DNA of 64,000 nt, taken from positions 44,444 to 108,443 of the forward strand of contig DASQWI010000018.1 in assembly GCA_035640355.1 (NCBI GenBank). The letters run 5' to 3'. The position numbers and the translations under genes were made by a program. The notes under the pieces are model-generated. The model was not told the DNA's origin, ran no database searches, and was given only the letters and a program-made list of their open reading frames with translations. Shown in pieces: positions 43,370 to 51,585 of this stretch (position 1 is its first letter; every line of letters starts with the position of its first letter). This DNA is from Actinomycetota bacterium. Its GTDB lineage: Bacteria; Actinomycetota; UBA4738; HRBIN12.

Positions 43370-44491
43370 GTGCGAAGTGCCCGCGCCGTCCTCTTCGTAA
43401 CGACCTGTCTGCTGGCCGCGGCATGCGCTTCCGAAACGGAAACTCCGCGCGACGCCCGCGTCGAGCTCGAGCAGGTCGCCGTGCTGGCGCAGCCGCTCGC
43501 GCTTGCGTTCCGCGAGGAAGATCCGGCGCTCTACATCGCCCAGAAGATCGGGCGGGTCGTCGCGCTCGACGCCGACGGCGCCGAGCCGCGCGTCGTCCTG
43601 GACATCACCGGCGAGGTATCGCTGGGGGGCGAGCAAGGGCTCCTCGGCATCGCATTCTCGCCGGACGGCGAGTTCCTGTACATCAACTACACAGACACCG
43701 CGGGCCACACGCACGTGACGGAGTTCGCGTTCGACGAGGACGGCGCCGACGAGGGCTCGCGACGAGAGGTGCTGTTCGTGGAGCAACCGTTCTCGAACCA
43801 CAACGGCGGCAACCTGGCGTTCGGTCCGGACGGCCACCTGTACATCGGACTCGGCGACGGCGGGAGCGGGGGAGACCCGCTCGGCAACGGCCAGTCGCTC
43901 TCGACGCTGCTCGGCAAGATGCTCCGGATCTCTCCGAGCCCATCCGGCGACGCACCGTACGGCGTGCCGCGTGACAATCCGTTCGTCGGCCGGGACGACG
44001 CGCGCCCGGAGATCTGGGCATACGGACTTCGGAACCCCTGGAGGTACTCGTTCGACCGCGAAACCGGCGACCTGTGGATCGGCGACGTCGGACAGGGATC
44101 GCGTGAGGAGATCGATCTCGAACCCGCGGGGTCGCCCGGCGGATTGAACTTCGGATGGAACCGACTGGAGGGCACACTCGCGTTCGAGGGCGCCGAGCCG
44201 CCCGACGACACCGTTCCGCCGATCTTCGAGTACCCGACGTCGGATGGCTGCGCGGTGACCGGTGGCTACGTCTACCGCGGCACCGACATCCCCGAGCTCG
44301 CCGGCGCATATGTGTTCGGCGACTTCTGCAACGGTCGTCTCCAAGCCTTTACCGTGCGAAACGGCCGAGCCGTGGAGCACCGAGATCTCGGCCCGGTCGT
44401 TCAGAACCTCTCGTCGTTCGGTGAGGACGCCGACGGCGAGCTCTACGTCCTCTCGTTGTCCGGCCAGGTCTACCGGCTCGTTCGGGCATAG
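43370..44491 (+). CDS. PQQ-dependent sugar dehydrogenase-like lipoprotein (Gdh-B/Yliil family)
   Basis: 373-residue secreted lipoprotein with lipobox LAAAC (Cys19). The six-bladed beta-propeller of the soluble aldose sugar dehydrogenase family is evident: EQGLLGIAFSPDGEFLY, HNGGNLAFGPDGHLYIGLGD, YGLRNPWRYSFDRETGDLWIGDVGQ, and GGYVYRG near the end. PQQ and calcium ligands are expected in these loops but the sugar specificity is unknown. It lies 29 nt downstream of the cupredoxin, a possible electron acceptor, and has its own TAGCCT box. Confidence 0.9.
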   Translation: MRSARAVLFVTTCLLAAACASETETPRDARVELEQVAVLAQPLALAFREEDPALYIAQKIGRVVALDADGAEPRVVLDITGEVSLGGEQGLLGIAFSPDGEFLYINYTDTAGHTHVTEFAFDEDGADEGSRREVLFVEQPFSNHNGGNLAFGPDGHLYIGLGDGGSGGDPLGNGQSLSTLLGKMLRISPSPSGDAPYGVPRDNPFVGRDDARPEIWAYGLRNPWRYSFDRETGDLWIGDVGQGSREEIDLEPAGSPGGLNFGWNRLEGTLAFEGAEPPDDTVPPIFEYPTSDGCAVTGGYVYRGTDIPELAGAYVFGDFCNGRLQAFTVRNGRAVEHRDLGPVVQNLSSFGEDADGELYVLSLSGQVYRLVRA

Positions 44492-44504
44492 GCCCCGGAG
44501 CGGC

Positions 44505-44516
44505 TAGCCTGGCGCC
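44505..44516 (+). promoter_or_regulatory. Leaderless promoter -10 box of VOC gene
   Basis: TAGCCT (44505-44510) is 6 nt before the ATG at 44517, the same box and spacing as at 43358. Confidence 0.5.
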
Positions 44517-44987
44517 ATGTCGAACGAACCTGGTGTGAAGGAGCTCGGTCACGTCGTCCTGTACGTGCGTGATCTCGAGCGATCGATCCGCTTCTACCGC
44601 GACGCTCTCGGCTGGCGGCAAATCTTCGCTGAACAGACAGGCGCCATCGGTTTCCCCGGGGCGATGTTCTCTGGCGGCAGGACGCACCACGAGCTGTTGC
44701 TGATCGAGGTCGGAGCCGACGCGGCGCCGATCCCGCCGGGACGACGCGTCGGGCTGTACCACTTCGGCCTCAAGGTCGGCGACAGCGACGAGGACCTCGT
44801 CGCCATGCTTCGAAAGCTCGAGGGCGCCGGCGTTGCCGTCGGCGGGAGCGCTGACCACGGCATGACCCACAGCGTGTACATCGCGGATCCCGACGGGAAC
44901 GAGATCGAGCTGTACGTCGACGTTCCCGGCGCAGACTGGACCGACCCGGACGTCGTGATGGCGCGCCCCAAGCCGCTTCGGATCTAG
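44517..44987 (+). CDS. VOC-family protein (glyoxalase/catechol dioxygenase-like)
   Basis: 156 residues with two beta-alpha-beta-beta-beta modules. Metal ligands appear kept: His in ELGHVVLYVRD, His in LYHFGLKV and Glu in GNEIELYVD, as in ring-cleaving dioxygenases of the vicinal oxygen chelate family. DPDGNEIELY is the typical C-terminal signature. Substrate unknown; catechol 2,3-dioxygenase-like or lactoylglutathione lyase-like activity are both open. Confidence 0.88.
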   Translation: MSNEPGVKELGHVVLYVRDLERSIRFYRDALGWRQIFAEQTGAIGFPGAMFSGGRTHHELLLIEVGADAAPIPPGRRVGLYHFGLKVGDSDEDLVAMLRKLEGAGVAVGGSADHGMTHSVYIADPDGNEIELYVDVPGADWTDPDVVMARPKPLRI

Positions 44988-45056
44988 CGGACCCGACGCG
45001 GGCGTTTCAGCCGTTCGCGCTGCGGGTACGCCCCACCGGCAGAGGGAGGTGCGTTC

Positions 45057-45416
45057 ATGGGTCTCGTATTCGTTCTGATTGGCTTGCTCATCACGGGTGT
45101 GGTCGTCGACTTCGCCATCGAGAACGACGTCGTCGGCTCGCCGGAACGCACGTTCGAGCTGTTTGGCGGGACGTTCACGCTCGGGGAGACACAGCTCGTG
45201 GTCGCGGCCGCCGTCATCGGCGCGCTCGCGATCGCGTTCGTATTCCTTGGTTTCGCCATTGCGCGAGGGAGCCACGACCGTCGCCGCACGCTTCGTCGTC
45301 GGGTACGGACGCTCGAACGCGAGAACCAGGGCCTCCGCGAGGGGCCGCGCGACGAGGCGCCCGACCGGGTCGACGTGCGAGAGGACGAACGCGAGCGCCA
45401 CGAAGCGCTCGGCTGA
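45057..45416 (+). CDS. Small two-helix membrane protein
   Basis: 119 residues, no recognised family. Two hydrophobic segments (LVFVLIGLLITGVVVDFAI; VVAAAVIGALAIAFVFLGFAI) and a charged C-terminal tail (RRRVRTLERENQGLRE) with coiled-coil character, LapA-like in layout. AGAGGGAGG precedes the ATG at good spacing. Role unknown. Confidence 0.75.
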   Translation: MGLVFVLIGLLITGVVVDFAIENDVVGSPERTFELFGGTFTLGETQLVVAAAVIGALAIAFVFLGFAIARGSHDRRRTLRRRVRTLERENQGLREGPRDEAPDRVDVREDERERHEALG

Positions 45417-45419
45417 TCG

Positions 45420-45875
45420 TCACGCCTCGAGCTTCAACAGGACCTCGTCGTCGTCCCCGTCTTCGATCGGTGCGGGGGTGAACCCGCACTTCTCGAGGAC
45501 GCGGATCGACGCTACGTTGCGTTTCGCCGCGTACGCGTACAGCGGCCGCGTCGTGACGAGGTCGAGGAACAGGCGCAACGCCGCCGTGGCTACGCCCCGG
45601 CCCCAGAACTCCTTGCCGATCCAGTAGCCGACCTCGCGGCGGTCGTGTTCCTCCCAGCTCCCGATGTTGCCTGCGACGCGGCCGTCGGCCAACACGGTCT
45701 TCGTGATCTTGGTGTCATCCGGAAGGATCTTGTCCCAGTGCGCCGTGAACGCGTCGCGCTCGCGTGGCGGGAACGCGGCCATCTCGTTCGCCTCCGGCTC
45801 GCGCTGATGCTCGAAGAAGACCGGCAGGTCGTCCGGGATCACGTCCCGCAGCGCGATGTGGATGGATTCGTCCAC
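45420..45875 (-). CDS. GNAT acetyltransferase (RimJ/RimL-like)
   Basis: 151 residues, one GNAT domain. VGYWIGKEFWGRGVATAAL carries the acetyl-CoA loop (GRGVAT), and NVASIRVLEKCGF is the typical RimJ/RimL-group strand-helix near the C-terminus. It may acetylate a protein N-terminus or small molecule. GTG start at 45875. Convergent with the small membrane protein gene (3-nt gap). Confidence 0.87.
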   Translation of the reverse strand: MDESIHIALRDVIPDDLPVFFEHQREPEANEMAAFPPRERDAFTAHWDKILPDDTKITKTVLADGRVAGNIGSWEEHDRREVGYWIGKEFWGRGVATAALRLFLDLVTTRPLYAYAAKRNVASIRVLEKCGFTPAPIEDGDDDEVLLKLEA

Positions 45876-45916
45876 GTGGGTAGCATCGCAGACACCACCT
45901 GGCCCGAGGAGACTCC

Positions 45917-46066
45917 GTGGCGATGGTCACAGATCCCGTGTGCGGGATGCGAATCGACGAGGACGACGCTGCGGCGACCGCCGAGTACGAGGGACGGACG
46001 TACTTCTTCTGCTCGGAGGCGTGCCGCGACTCGTTCGTCTCGGACCCTGCTTCGTACGCGGCCTGA
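45917..46066 (+). CDS. YHS-domain mini-protein
   Basis: 49 residues. Almost the whole protein is a YHS domain: TDPVCGMRIDEDDA, then EYEGRTYFFCSEACRDSF, with cysteines at positions 9, 32 and 36 that could bind a metal ion. Such domains sit in copper and heavy-metal proteins. GAGGAG lies 5 nt before the GTG; ATG 45923 is the alternative start. It ends 6 nt before the cyclase gene, so the two are likely co-transcribed. Confidence 0.82.
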   Translation: MAMVTDPVCGMRIDEDDAAATAEYEGRTYFFCSEACRDSFVSDPASYAA

Positions 46067-46072
46067 GGATCG

Positions 46073-47284
46073 TTGAGCGCCGGACGCGACTCCATCACGG
46101 AGGACGAGCTGGCCGAGCGCGCCGGCGCGAGCATCGAGACGATCCGGCGGCTCGTTGGCCTCGGGATCCTCTCGCTCGAGGATGGAGCGTTCCGAAGGCG
46201 AGACGTCATGCGCGTTCGAGTGGTCCGCGACCTCGAAGCCAAAGGCATCGACCCCGAGACCCTCGCGGCGGCGCTCGGGTCTGGTCATCTCACGCTCGGC
46301 TACCTCGAGAGCGCGGGCAGGAGGTTTCCCCGCTCGGACGTCAGGTTCGAGCGACTCGCCATCGATACAGGGATCGCCGTGGAGACGATCCAGCGGATCT
46401 ATGTCGCGTTCGGACTCCCGCGACCCGAGCCGGACGAACGCGTCCGGGAAGAAGATCTCCCGATGCTGAAGGCGATCCCCGTGCTCTTCGGCGCGGGACT
46501 CGACGAGGGGGAGGTCCTTCGCGCGGTCCGCGTGTGGGGCGACAGCGCCAGGCGGGTGGCACAGTTCCAAGACCACTACTTCCACAACACGGTCGAGGAG
46601 CGGTTCAGGCGTCGCGGCCTGCGCGACAACGAGGCGTTCGAGGCGGCCATCCGCGACGTCGGGTTGCGCATGGGCCACTCCGGTGAACAGATGCTCGGCT
46701 GGCTTACCCGGCGCCACGCCGAGGTCTTCCTCACGGAGCATCAGTTCGAGCACGTCGAGGCCGCCCTCGACGAGGCCGGCGTACGCGTGCGACCCCCACG
46801 CGGCGACGAGGCCGCGGCGTTCGCCGATCTCACGGGCTACACGCGACTGACCGAGGAGGCGGGCGACGAACGGGCCGCCGCCGTGTCGCTCGAGCTCGCC
46901 CAGTTCGTCAACGAGGTGGCGGCCGCTCACCGCGGCGACGTGGTCAAGATGCTCGGCGACGGCGTGCACTTCCACTTCCGCGATCCGGCCGACGCGGTGC
47001 GCGCGTCCCTCGACATCGTGGGCGGCGTCCAGCCGCGTGGCCTTCCGCCCGCGCACATCGGCGTGAACGCCGGGCCGATGATCTACGACGAAGGTGACTA
47101 CTTCGGCCGCACGGTGAACATCGCCGCGCGTATCGCCGCGAAAGCGAATGCCGGCGACGTCTTCGTCGGCGAGGATCTGGCCCGGAACGTCGAGTCGGAC
47201 GGGTTCGCGCTGCACGAGGTGGGTGAGTTCGACCTCAAGGGCATCGCAAGACCCGTGACGATCTTCCGTGCGGTCGGCACATGA
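46073..47284 (+). CDS. Class III nucleotide cyclase with N-terminal regulatory domain
   Basis: 403 residues predicted to make cAMP or cGMP. Residues about 10-100 resemble the adenylate cyclase regulatory HTH-like domain (ITEDELAERAGASIETIRRL). The catalytic domain starts near 248: FADLTGYTRLTEEAGDE has the first metal Asp, VVKMLGDGVHFHF the second, and DYFGRTVNIAARIA the transition-state Asn/Arg helix. TTG start, GAGGA 4 nt upstream. Next downstream is a protein carrying a cyclic-nucleotide-binding domain, a likely effector. Confidence 0.9.
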   Translation: MSAGRDSITEDELAERAGASIETIRRLVGLGILSLEDGAFRRRDVMRVRVVRDLEAKGIDPETLAAALGSGHLTLGYLESAGRRFPRSDVRFERLAIDTGIAVETIQRIYVAFGLPRPEPDERVREEDLPMLKAIPVLFGAGLDEGEVLRAVRVWGDSARRVAQFQDHYFHNTVEERFRRRGLRDNEAFEAAIRDVGLRMGHSGEQMLGWLTRRHAEVFLTEHQFEHVEAALDEAGVRVRPPRGDEAAAFADLTGYTRLTEEAGDERAAAVSLELAQFVNEVAAAHRGDVVKMLGDGVHFHFRDPADAVRASLDIVGGVQPRGLPPAHIGVNAGPMIYDEGDYFGRTVNIAARIAAKANAGDVFVGEDLARNVESDGFALHEVGEFDLKGIARPVTIFRAVGT

Positions 47285-47311
47285 CCCCTTAAACGAGTAG
47301 ACATTCCCTCC

Positions 47312-50158
47312 ATGGCCTTCGTCGCTCGTGTGCTGCGCGTCCGACCCGGCGAGGGCCGAATCACCGCATTGATGGTCGGACTGGCGTTCGTGTCGACGGC
47401 GTCGCTCTCGATCGGCGAGAGCGGGATCAGCGCATTGTTCTTCGAACATGTCGGCGCAGATTCGCTGCCCTACGTCTACCTGCTCCAAGGGGGCACGACG
47501 TTCGTCGTCATGCTGGCCCTCACCGGCACGCTGGCGCGGATCGGGCATCGCCGTGCCTACCTCGCGGCGCCGCTCTCGCTCGCCGCGGTCTTGGGAGCCG
47601 AGCGGGCCGCGCTGGCGTCAGGCGCCGACTGGATCTACACGGCTCTGTGGATCACGGTCGCGATCGCGACGCTCGTCGTCAGCATCGCGGTCTGGGGAAT
47701 CGCCGGCATGGTCGTCGATACGCGTCAGGCGAAGCGGCTGTTCCCGATCTTCGCGGCCGGCGGGATCCTCGGGTCGGTGATCGGGGGTTTGGTGACGAAG
47801 CCGATCGCCGCCGCGCTCGGCGCCACGAACCTGCCACTCGTGTGGACCGGAGGACTCGTCGTCGCGTTCCTGGTGTCCCGTTCGATACTGGGCCCGCCCC
47901 CGGCCGGACCTCCGAGACGCCGGACCGAACGCCGGCGATCTGCCTTGGGGGACCTGACGTCTGCGTTCGTATTCGTCCGTCGATCTCGCCTGCTCGTGTG
48001 GATGACGGTTGCCGCGGTGCTGTTCTCGGTCCTGTACTACTCCCTGTATCTGCCGTACGCCCGCGCTGCGGCGGAGCGGTTCCGCGACGCCGACGACCTC
48101 GCCGGCTTCTTCGGGCTGTTCTGGGCGGGGGTCACGGGCGCTGCGTTCGTCGCGTCGATGTTTGGGGCCAACCGTCTGATCGCTTGGTTCGGCGTGGCCG
48201 CGATGGTGATCGTGTTGCCGGTGCTGTACACGGGCGCCTTCGGCGTACTGCTGATCTCGTCCGGGTTCGTGACCCTCGTTGCGCTGCGGTTCGTGATTGG
48301 TTTGTGGTTGCAGGGCGTCGCCTCGCCGGCCTGGGAGACGCTGAACAACGTCATCCCCGAGTCCACTCGCGACCAGACGCGGGCGTTCCTCAACGGCGGA
48401 CCGACGCAGGTGGGGACGGTGATCGCGGGCGTCGTGGCGCTCGTCGGCGAGAACGCGCTCACGCCTCGGCAGTTCGCGCTGATCGGACTCATCGCCGCGA
48501 TCGCCACGACGATCGCTACCGTCGCCATCCGCCGGTCGTATGCGGGCGCGCTCGGCGACGCGCTCCGCGCGGGTCGTCCTCAGGTGTTCGAACCGTCAGC
48601 GCGCAGCGGGCCGGTCCCGCTCGACGTGGACGCCGACGCGGCGCGGGTGCTGGAGGGCGCGCTGCACTCGGCGGATATGCGCGAACGCCGGCTCGCCTAT
48701 CAAGCCATCGCGGATCTCCCCGTGGACGTCCGCCACGACGCCGTCCTCGACGGCGTTGGGGACGACGACCCCATCGTTCGCCTCGCCGCGGTACGTGCGC
48801 TCGAGTCTTCGACTTCTTCTGGCCGGGAAGCGCTCGTCTCGATGATCGGCGACGCCGACGCGGCGGTGGCGGCCGCGGCGGCCGTGCGCGCGCTCGACCT
48901 CCGCGACGAGCCGCGTTCCGAGACGCGCCTGGCCGAACTGCTCTCCAATCCGGATGCCGCCACTCGTCATGCCGCCACCGAGCAGCTAGCTCTCGCGCCG
49001 GCCGACCGCGCCGCGACGCTCGCGGTGGAGCGCCTGTCCGACCCGGACGAGGAGGTACGTGCCGCCGCGCTCGACGTGCTGGCCGATGCAGCGCCGTCCC
49101 TCGTAGTCGATCACGCTCTCGCAGCGATCGGCGACCCGAGCCCGATCGTTCGACGCGCAGCGGGGCGGGCGCTCGGGTCGGCGGAAGGTCCCGCGTTCGA
49201 CCGGGTCCTCGCAGCGCTCGAGGATCAGCGAACGGCTGATGGAGCCATCGAGGCCGTTCGTGCGATGCCGAAGGGCGACGATCGAACGCAGGAGTTCGTC
49301 CGTCGGCTCGCGGCGCACTCGTCCGCGGACCGCGAGCTCGCCGCCTCCATCTCCGACGCGGACGAGGCCGGTCGACTCCTACGCGACGCCGTGCTCGACC
49401 GTGGCAGGCGTGTCGCACGCGCGGGACTGTGGGGGGCGACGCTCGTCGCACGCAGCCGCGCCGAGATGGAGACGGCGATCGAGAATCTCGACGGCAGGCC
49501 GGGCCAGGTGGCGAACGCGCTCGAGACCCTCGAGAGCGCCGCGGCCGATCCGGCGCTGGTCCGACCACTGATCGCCCTGTGGGAATCGCCCGGTACCGGT
49601 CACCGGAGCAGTGGCGGGCTTTCACGTGCGCTCGACGACGAGGACGAGTTCATCAGACGATGCGCCGAGCACGTCCGTGTCGCGCGCGAAGGAGGTCGAA
49701 CGATGCCGGAGCCCGTTGCCGCGATCTCGATCATCGAGCGCGTCCTGTTCCTGCGCAAGGTGACGCTCTTCGCGGACCTCGCTCCTTCGGATCTCGAACG
49801 CGTCGCGCGGCTGGCTGAAGAACGGGGCTACGCCGACAGCGAGGTTATTGCGGCCGAGGGAGAGCTCGGCGAGGACCTCTACATCATCGTCGACGGCACG
49901 ATCCGTGTAGTCAAGGACCGCGAAGGATCCGAGCGCGAGCTCGCGCGGCGGATGGCCGGCGATGTGGTCGGCGAGATGTCCATCATCACGCAGACGCCGC
50001 GAGTGGCGACGCTCGTCGCAGACGGACCCGTCCGAACGATCCGCCTGCGACACCGGGAGTTCGAGAGCATGCTCAGGGAGCGTCCGACCGTCGCGATGGG
50101 CGTGATGCGCGTCCTCGCGTACCGCCTTGCCGAACGCGGTCTGGAGTCCGGCGAGTGA
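47312..50158 (+). CDS. Nucleotide-transporter/MFS-like membrane domain fused to HEAT repeats and cyclic-nucleotide-binding domain
   Basis: 948 residues in three parts. Residues 1-410 hold about 12 membrane helices resembling ATP/ADP-translocase or MFS proteins. Residues about 438-780 are alpha-helical HEAT-like repeats (for example EEVRAAALDVLADAAPS, SPIVRRAAGRALGS). Residues about 808-945 are a cyclic-nucleotide-binding domain with the phosphate-binding cassette GEMSIITQTPRVATLVA, in which the Arg is kept. It likely transports or senses under cAMP/cGMP control. It lies 27 nt behind a cyclase and 1 nt from a second, convergent cyclase. What the membrane part moves is unknown. Confidence 0.88.
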   Translation: MAFVARVLRVRPGEGRITALMVGLAFVSTASLSIGESGISALFFEHVGADSLPYVYLLQGGTTFVVMLALTGTLARIGHRRAYLAAPLSLAAVLGAERAALASGADWIYTALWITVAIATLVVSIAVWGIAGMVVDTRQAKRLFPIFAAGGILGSVIGGLVTKPIAAALGATNLPLVWTGGLVVAFLVSRSILGPPPAGPPRRRTERRRSALGDLTSAFVFVRRSRLLVWMTVAAVLFSVLYYSLYLPYARAAAERFRDADDLAGFFGLFWAGVTGAAFVASMFGANRLIAWFGVAAMVIVLPVLYTGAFGVLLISSGFVTLVALRFVIGLWLQGVASPAWETLNNVIPESTRDQTRAFLNGGPTQVGTVIAGVVALVGENALTPRQFALIGLIAAIATTIATVAIRRSYAGALGDALRAGRPQVFEPSARSGPVPLDVDADAARVLEGALHSADMRERRLAYQAIADLPVDVRHDAVLDGVGDDDPIVRLAAVRALESSTSSGREALVSMIGDADAAVAAAAAVRALDLRDEPRSETRLAELLSNPDAATRHAATEQLALAPADRAATLAVERLSDPDEEVRAAALDVLADAAPSLVVDHALAAIGDPSPIVRRAAGRALGSAEGPAFDRVLAALEDQRTADGAIEAVRAMPKGDDRTQEFVRRLAAHSSADRELAASISDADEAGRLLRDAVLDRGRRVARAGLWGATLVARSRAEMETAIENLDGRPGQVANALETLESAAADPALVRPLIALWESPGTGHRSSGGLSRALDDEDEFIRRCAEHVRVAREGGRTMPEPVAAISIIERVLFLRKVTLFADLAPSDLERVARLAEERGYADSEVIAAEGELGEDLYIIVDGTIRVVKDREGSERELARRMAGDVVGEMSIITQTPRVATLVADGPVRTIRLRHREFESMLRERPTVAMGVMRVLAYRLAERGLESGE

Positions 50159-50159
50159 G

Positions 50160-50984
50160 CTACGGCACTTCGGCGGTCGGACCAACGACGAGCGCGTCCA
50201 TCGGGTGACCCTTCAGCAAAACGCTCCGGCGCTCGAATCCATCGCCGGGAAGTGATGCCGCCGCGGCCGCTTCCGTCGTGATGAGGATCTCTCCGATCGC
50301 CGCCTGCGATGCCAGGTGTGCGGCGATGTTCACCGGGTCGCCGAGCGCCGTGAAGTCGCTCGCGTTTGCGGAGCCGACGATCCCCACGAAGGCCGTCCCA
50401 GTGTGGACGCCGGCTCCGAGCGGGACCCACGGCGCATCGGCCGAGCCGTGTCCGGTCGCCCGAAGCAGCGCATCGGCGGCTTCGAACGCCTTCCGTGCGT
50501 GGTCACCACCGGCGAGGAACGGCACGAACAAGCCGACGACCGCATCGCCCACGAACTTCTCGATGATCGCGTCGTGCTCGACGAGCACTTCCCGCGACAC
50601 CTTGTAGAAGCGATTCATCAGACGTGTGAACTCGAACACGGGCATCTCTCGCGCGAGCTTGCTCGACCCGCGGACGTCGGCGAACAACATCGACACCTCG
50701 ACGTCTGCGCCCCGGACGTCGCTCGCGTCGTCTGGGGCCGGACACGCCTTCGCCTGAGTCGCGATACCGCGGAAACACCGGCCGCAGATGTTCGGGTTCT
50801 TCTCCCACGGGGTGAAGCCGTACCGGCGAAGGATGAGCGCGCCCGGCGCGCTGAACGGCGCCTTGCAGAGCTTGCATCGGGGATTCGACGGCATGAATCG
50901 AAGAGGACTTTTGTGCTGGAGGTGCGGATGGGTTCCTCGAAGGAACTCCCGCCATTCGTCCTCGGGCGTTGCGAAGCTCGTCAC
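50160..50984 (-). CDS. Adenylate/guanylate cyclase with N-terminal four-cysteine domain
   Basis: 274 residues. An N-terminal zinc-finger-like region has CKLCKAPF and, 30 residues on, NICGRCF (CxxC...CxxC). The class III catalytic domain follows from about residue 95: SMLFADVRGSSKLAREM with the first metal Asp, EKFVGDAVVGLFVPF with the second, and LGDPVNIAAHLAS with the Asn. The substrate-specifying positions differ from the 46073 cyclase. GTG start, 7 nt after TAAGCT. Confidence 0.88.
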   Translation of the reverse strand: MTSFATPEDEWREFLRGTHPHLQHKSPLRFMPSNPRCKLCKAPFSAPGALILRRYGFTPWEKNPNICGRCFRGIATQAKACPAPDDASDVRGADVEVSMLFADVRGSSKLAREMPVFEFTRLMNRFYKVSREVLVEHDAIIEKFVGDAVVGLFVPFLAGGDHARKAFEAADALLRATGHGSADAPWVPLGAGVHTGTAFVGIVGSANASDFTALGDPVNIAAHLASQAAIGEILITTEAAAAASLPGDGFERRSVLLKGHPMDALVVGPTAEVP

Positions 50985-50997
50985 GGCCCGGAGCTTA
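50985..50997 (-). promoter_or_regulatory. Leaderless promoter -10 box of zinc-finger cyclase
   Basis: TAAGCT (50997 down to 50992) is 7 nt before the GTG at 50984. Confidence 0.5.
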
Positions 50998-51045
50998 CGA
51001 GTGTTGTGACGGCCCCGCCCGCGGAAGGTCTTAAGTCAACCGCCT

Positions 51046-51561
51046 CTACCACGTCTCCTTGTGCACGACGTCAACGGTGGCGCGCCGGTTCGGCCGAGAG
51101 ATCGGGCTGAGCGGCCGGTCGTCCGGGTAGCCCAGCGCCACGAGCACCGGGCACTCCCGATCGGCCGGAAGGTCGAGGATCCGCCGGGCCAGGTCCTGAT
51201 CGCCGACGGACGCGTGGCCGCTCCCGATCCCCAGATCAGCCGCGGCGAGCATGATCGACATCGTCGCCTGGCCGAGGTCGTAGTTGATGAGGTCGCGGTC
51301 CTCGCCCGGCTCGGTCACCGGCACGACGAGCGCCACGGTCGCCGCCGAGTAAGCGACGTGCGATGCGTACTTCCAGATGTCGGCAAGTTGCTGCAGCCGC
51401 TCGCGGTCGGTGACGACGACGAAGTCCCACGGCTGTCCGTTCATCGACGACGGCGCTCGGCGCGCTGCCTCGAGGATGCGGTCGAGGTCCTTCTCCTCGA
51501 TCGCGCGGTCCGCGTACCGTCGCACGTTCCGGCGTGCTCGAAGAGCATCCCAGGTTTCCAT
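51046..51561 (-). CDS. Nitroreductase-family protein
   Basis: 171-residue FMN-dependent oxidoreductase fold. The N-terminal RRNVRRYADRAIEEKDLDRIL and the APSSMNGQPWDFVVV stretch (FMN-binding) are typical; GYPDDRPLSP near the C-terminus is the second conserved block. Substrates could be nitroaromatics, quinones or flavin derivatives. The ATG lies 8 nt after TATCGT. Confidence 0.9.
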   Translation of the reverse strand: METWDALRARRNVRRYADRAIEEKDLDRILEAARRAPSSMNGQPWDFVVVTDRERLQQLADIWKYASHVAYSAATVALVVPVTEPGEDRDLINYDLGQATMSIMLAAADLGIGSGHASVGDQDLARRILDLPADRECPVLVALGYPDDRPLSPISRPNRRATVDVVHKETW

Positions 51562-51575
51562 GACGGAGCACGATA
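51562..51575 (-). promoter_or_regulatory. Leaderless promoter -10 box of nitroreductase gene
   Basis: TATCGT (51575 down to 51570) is 8 nt before the ATG at 51561. Confidence 0.45.
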
Positions 51576-51585
51576 GCCGGAGCCG

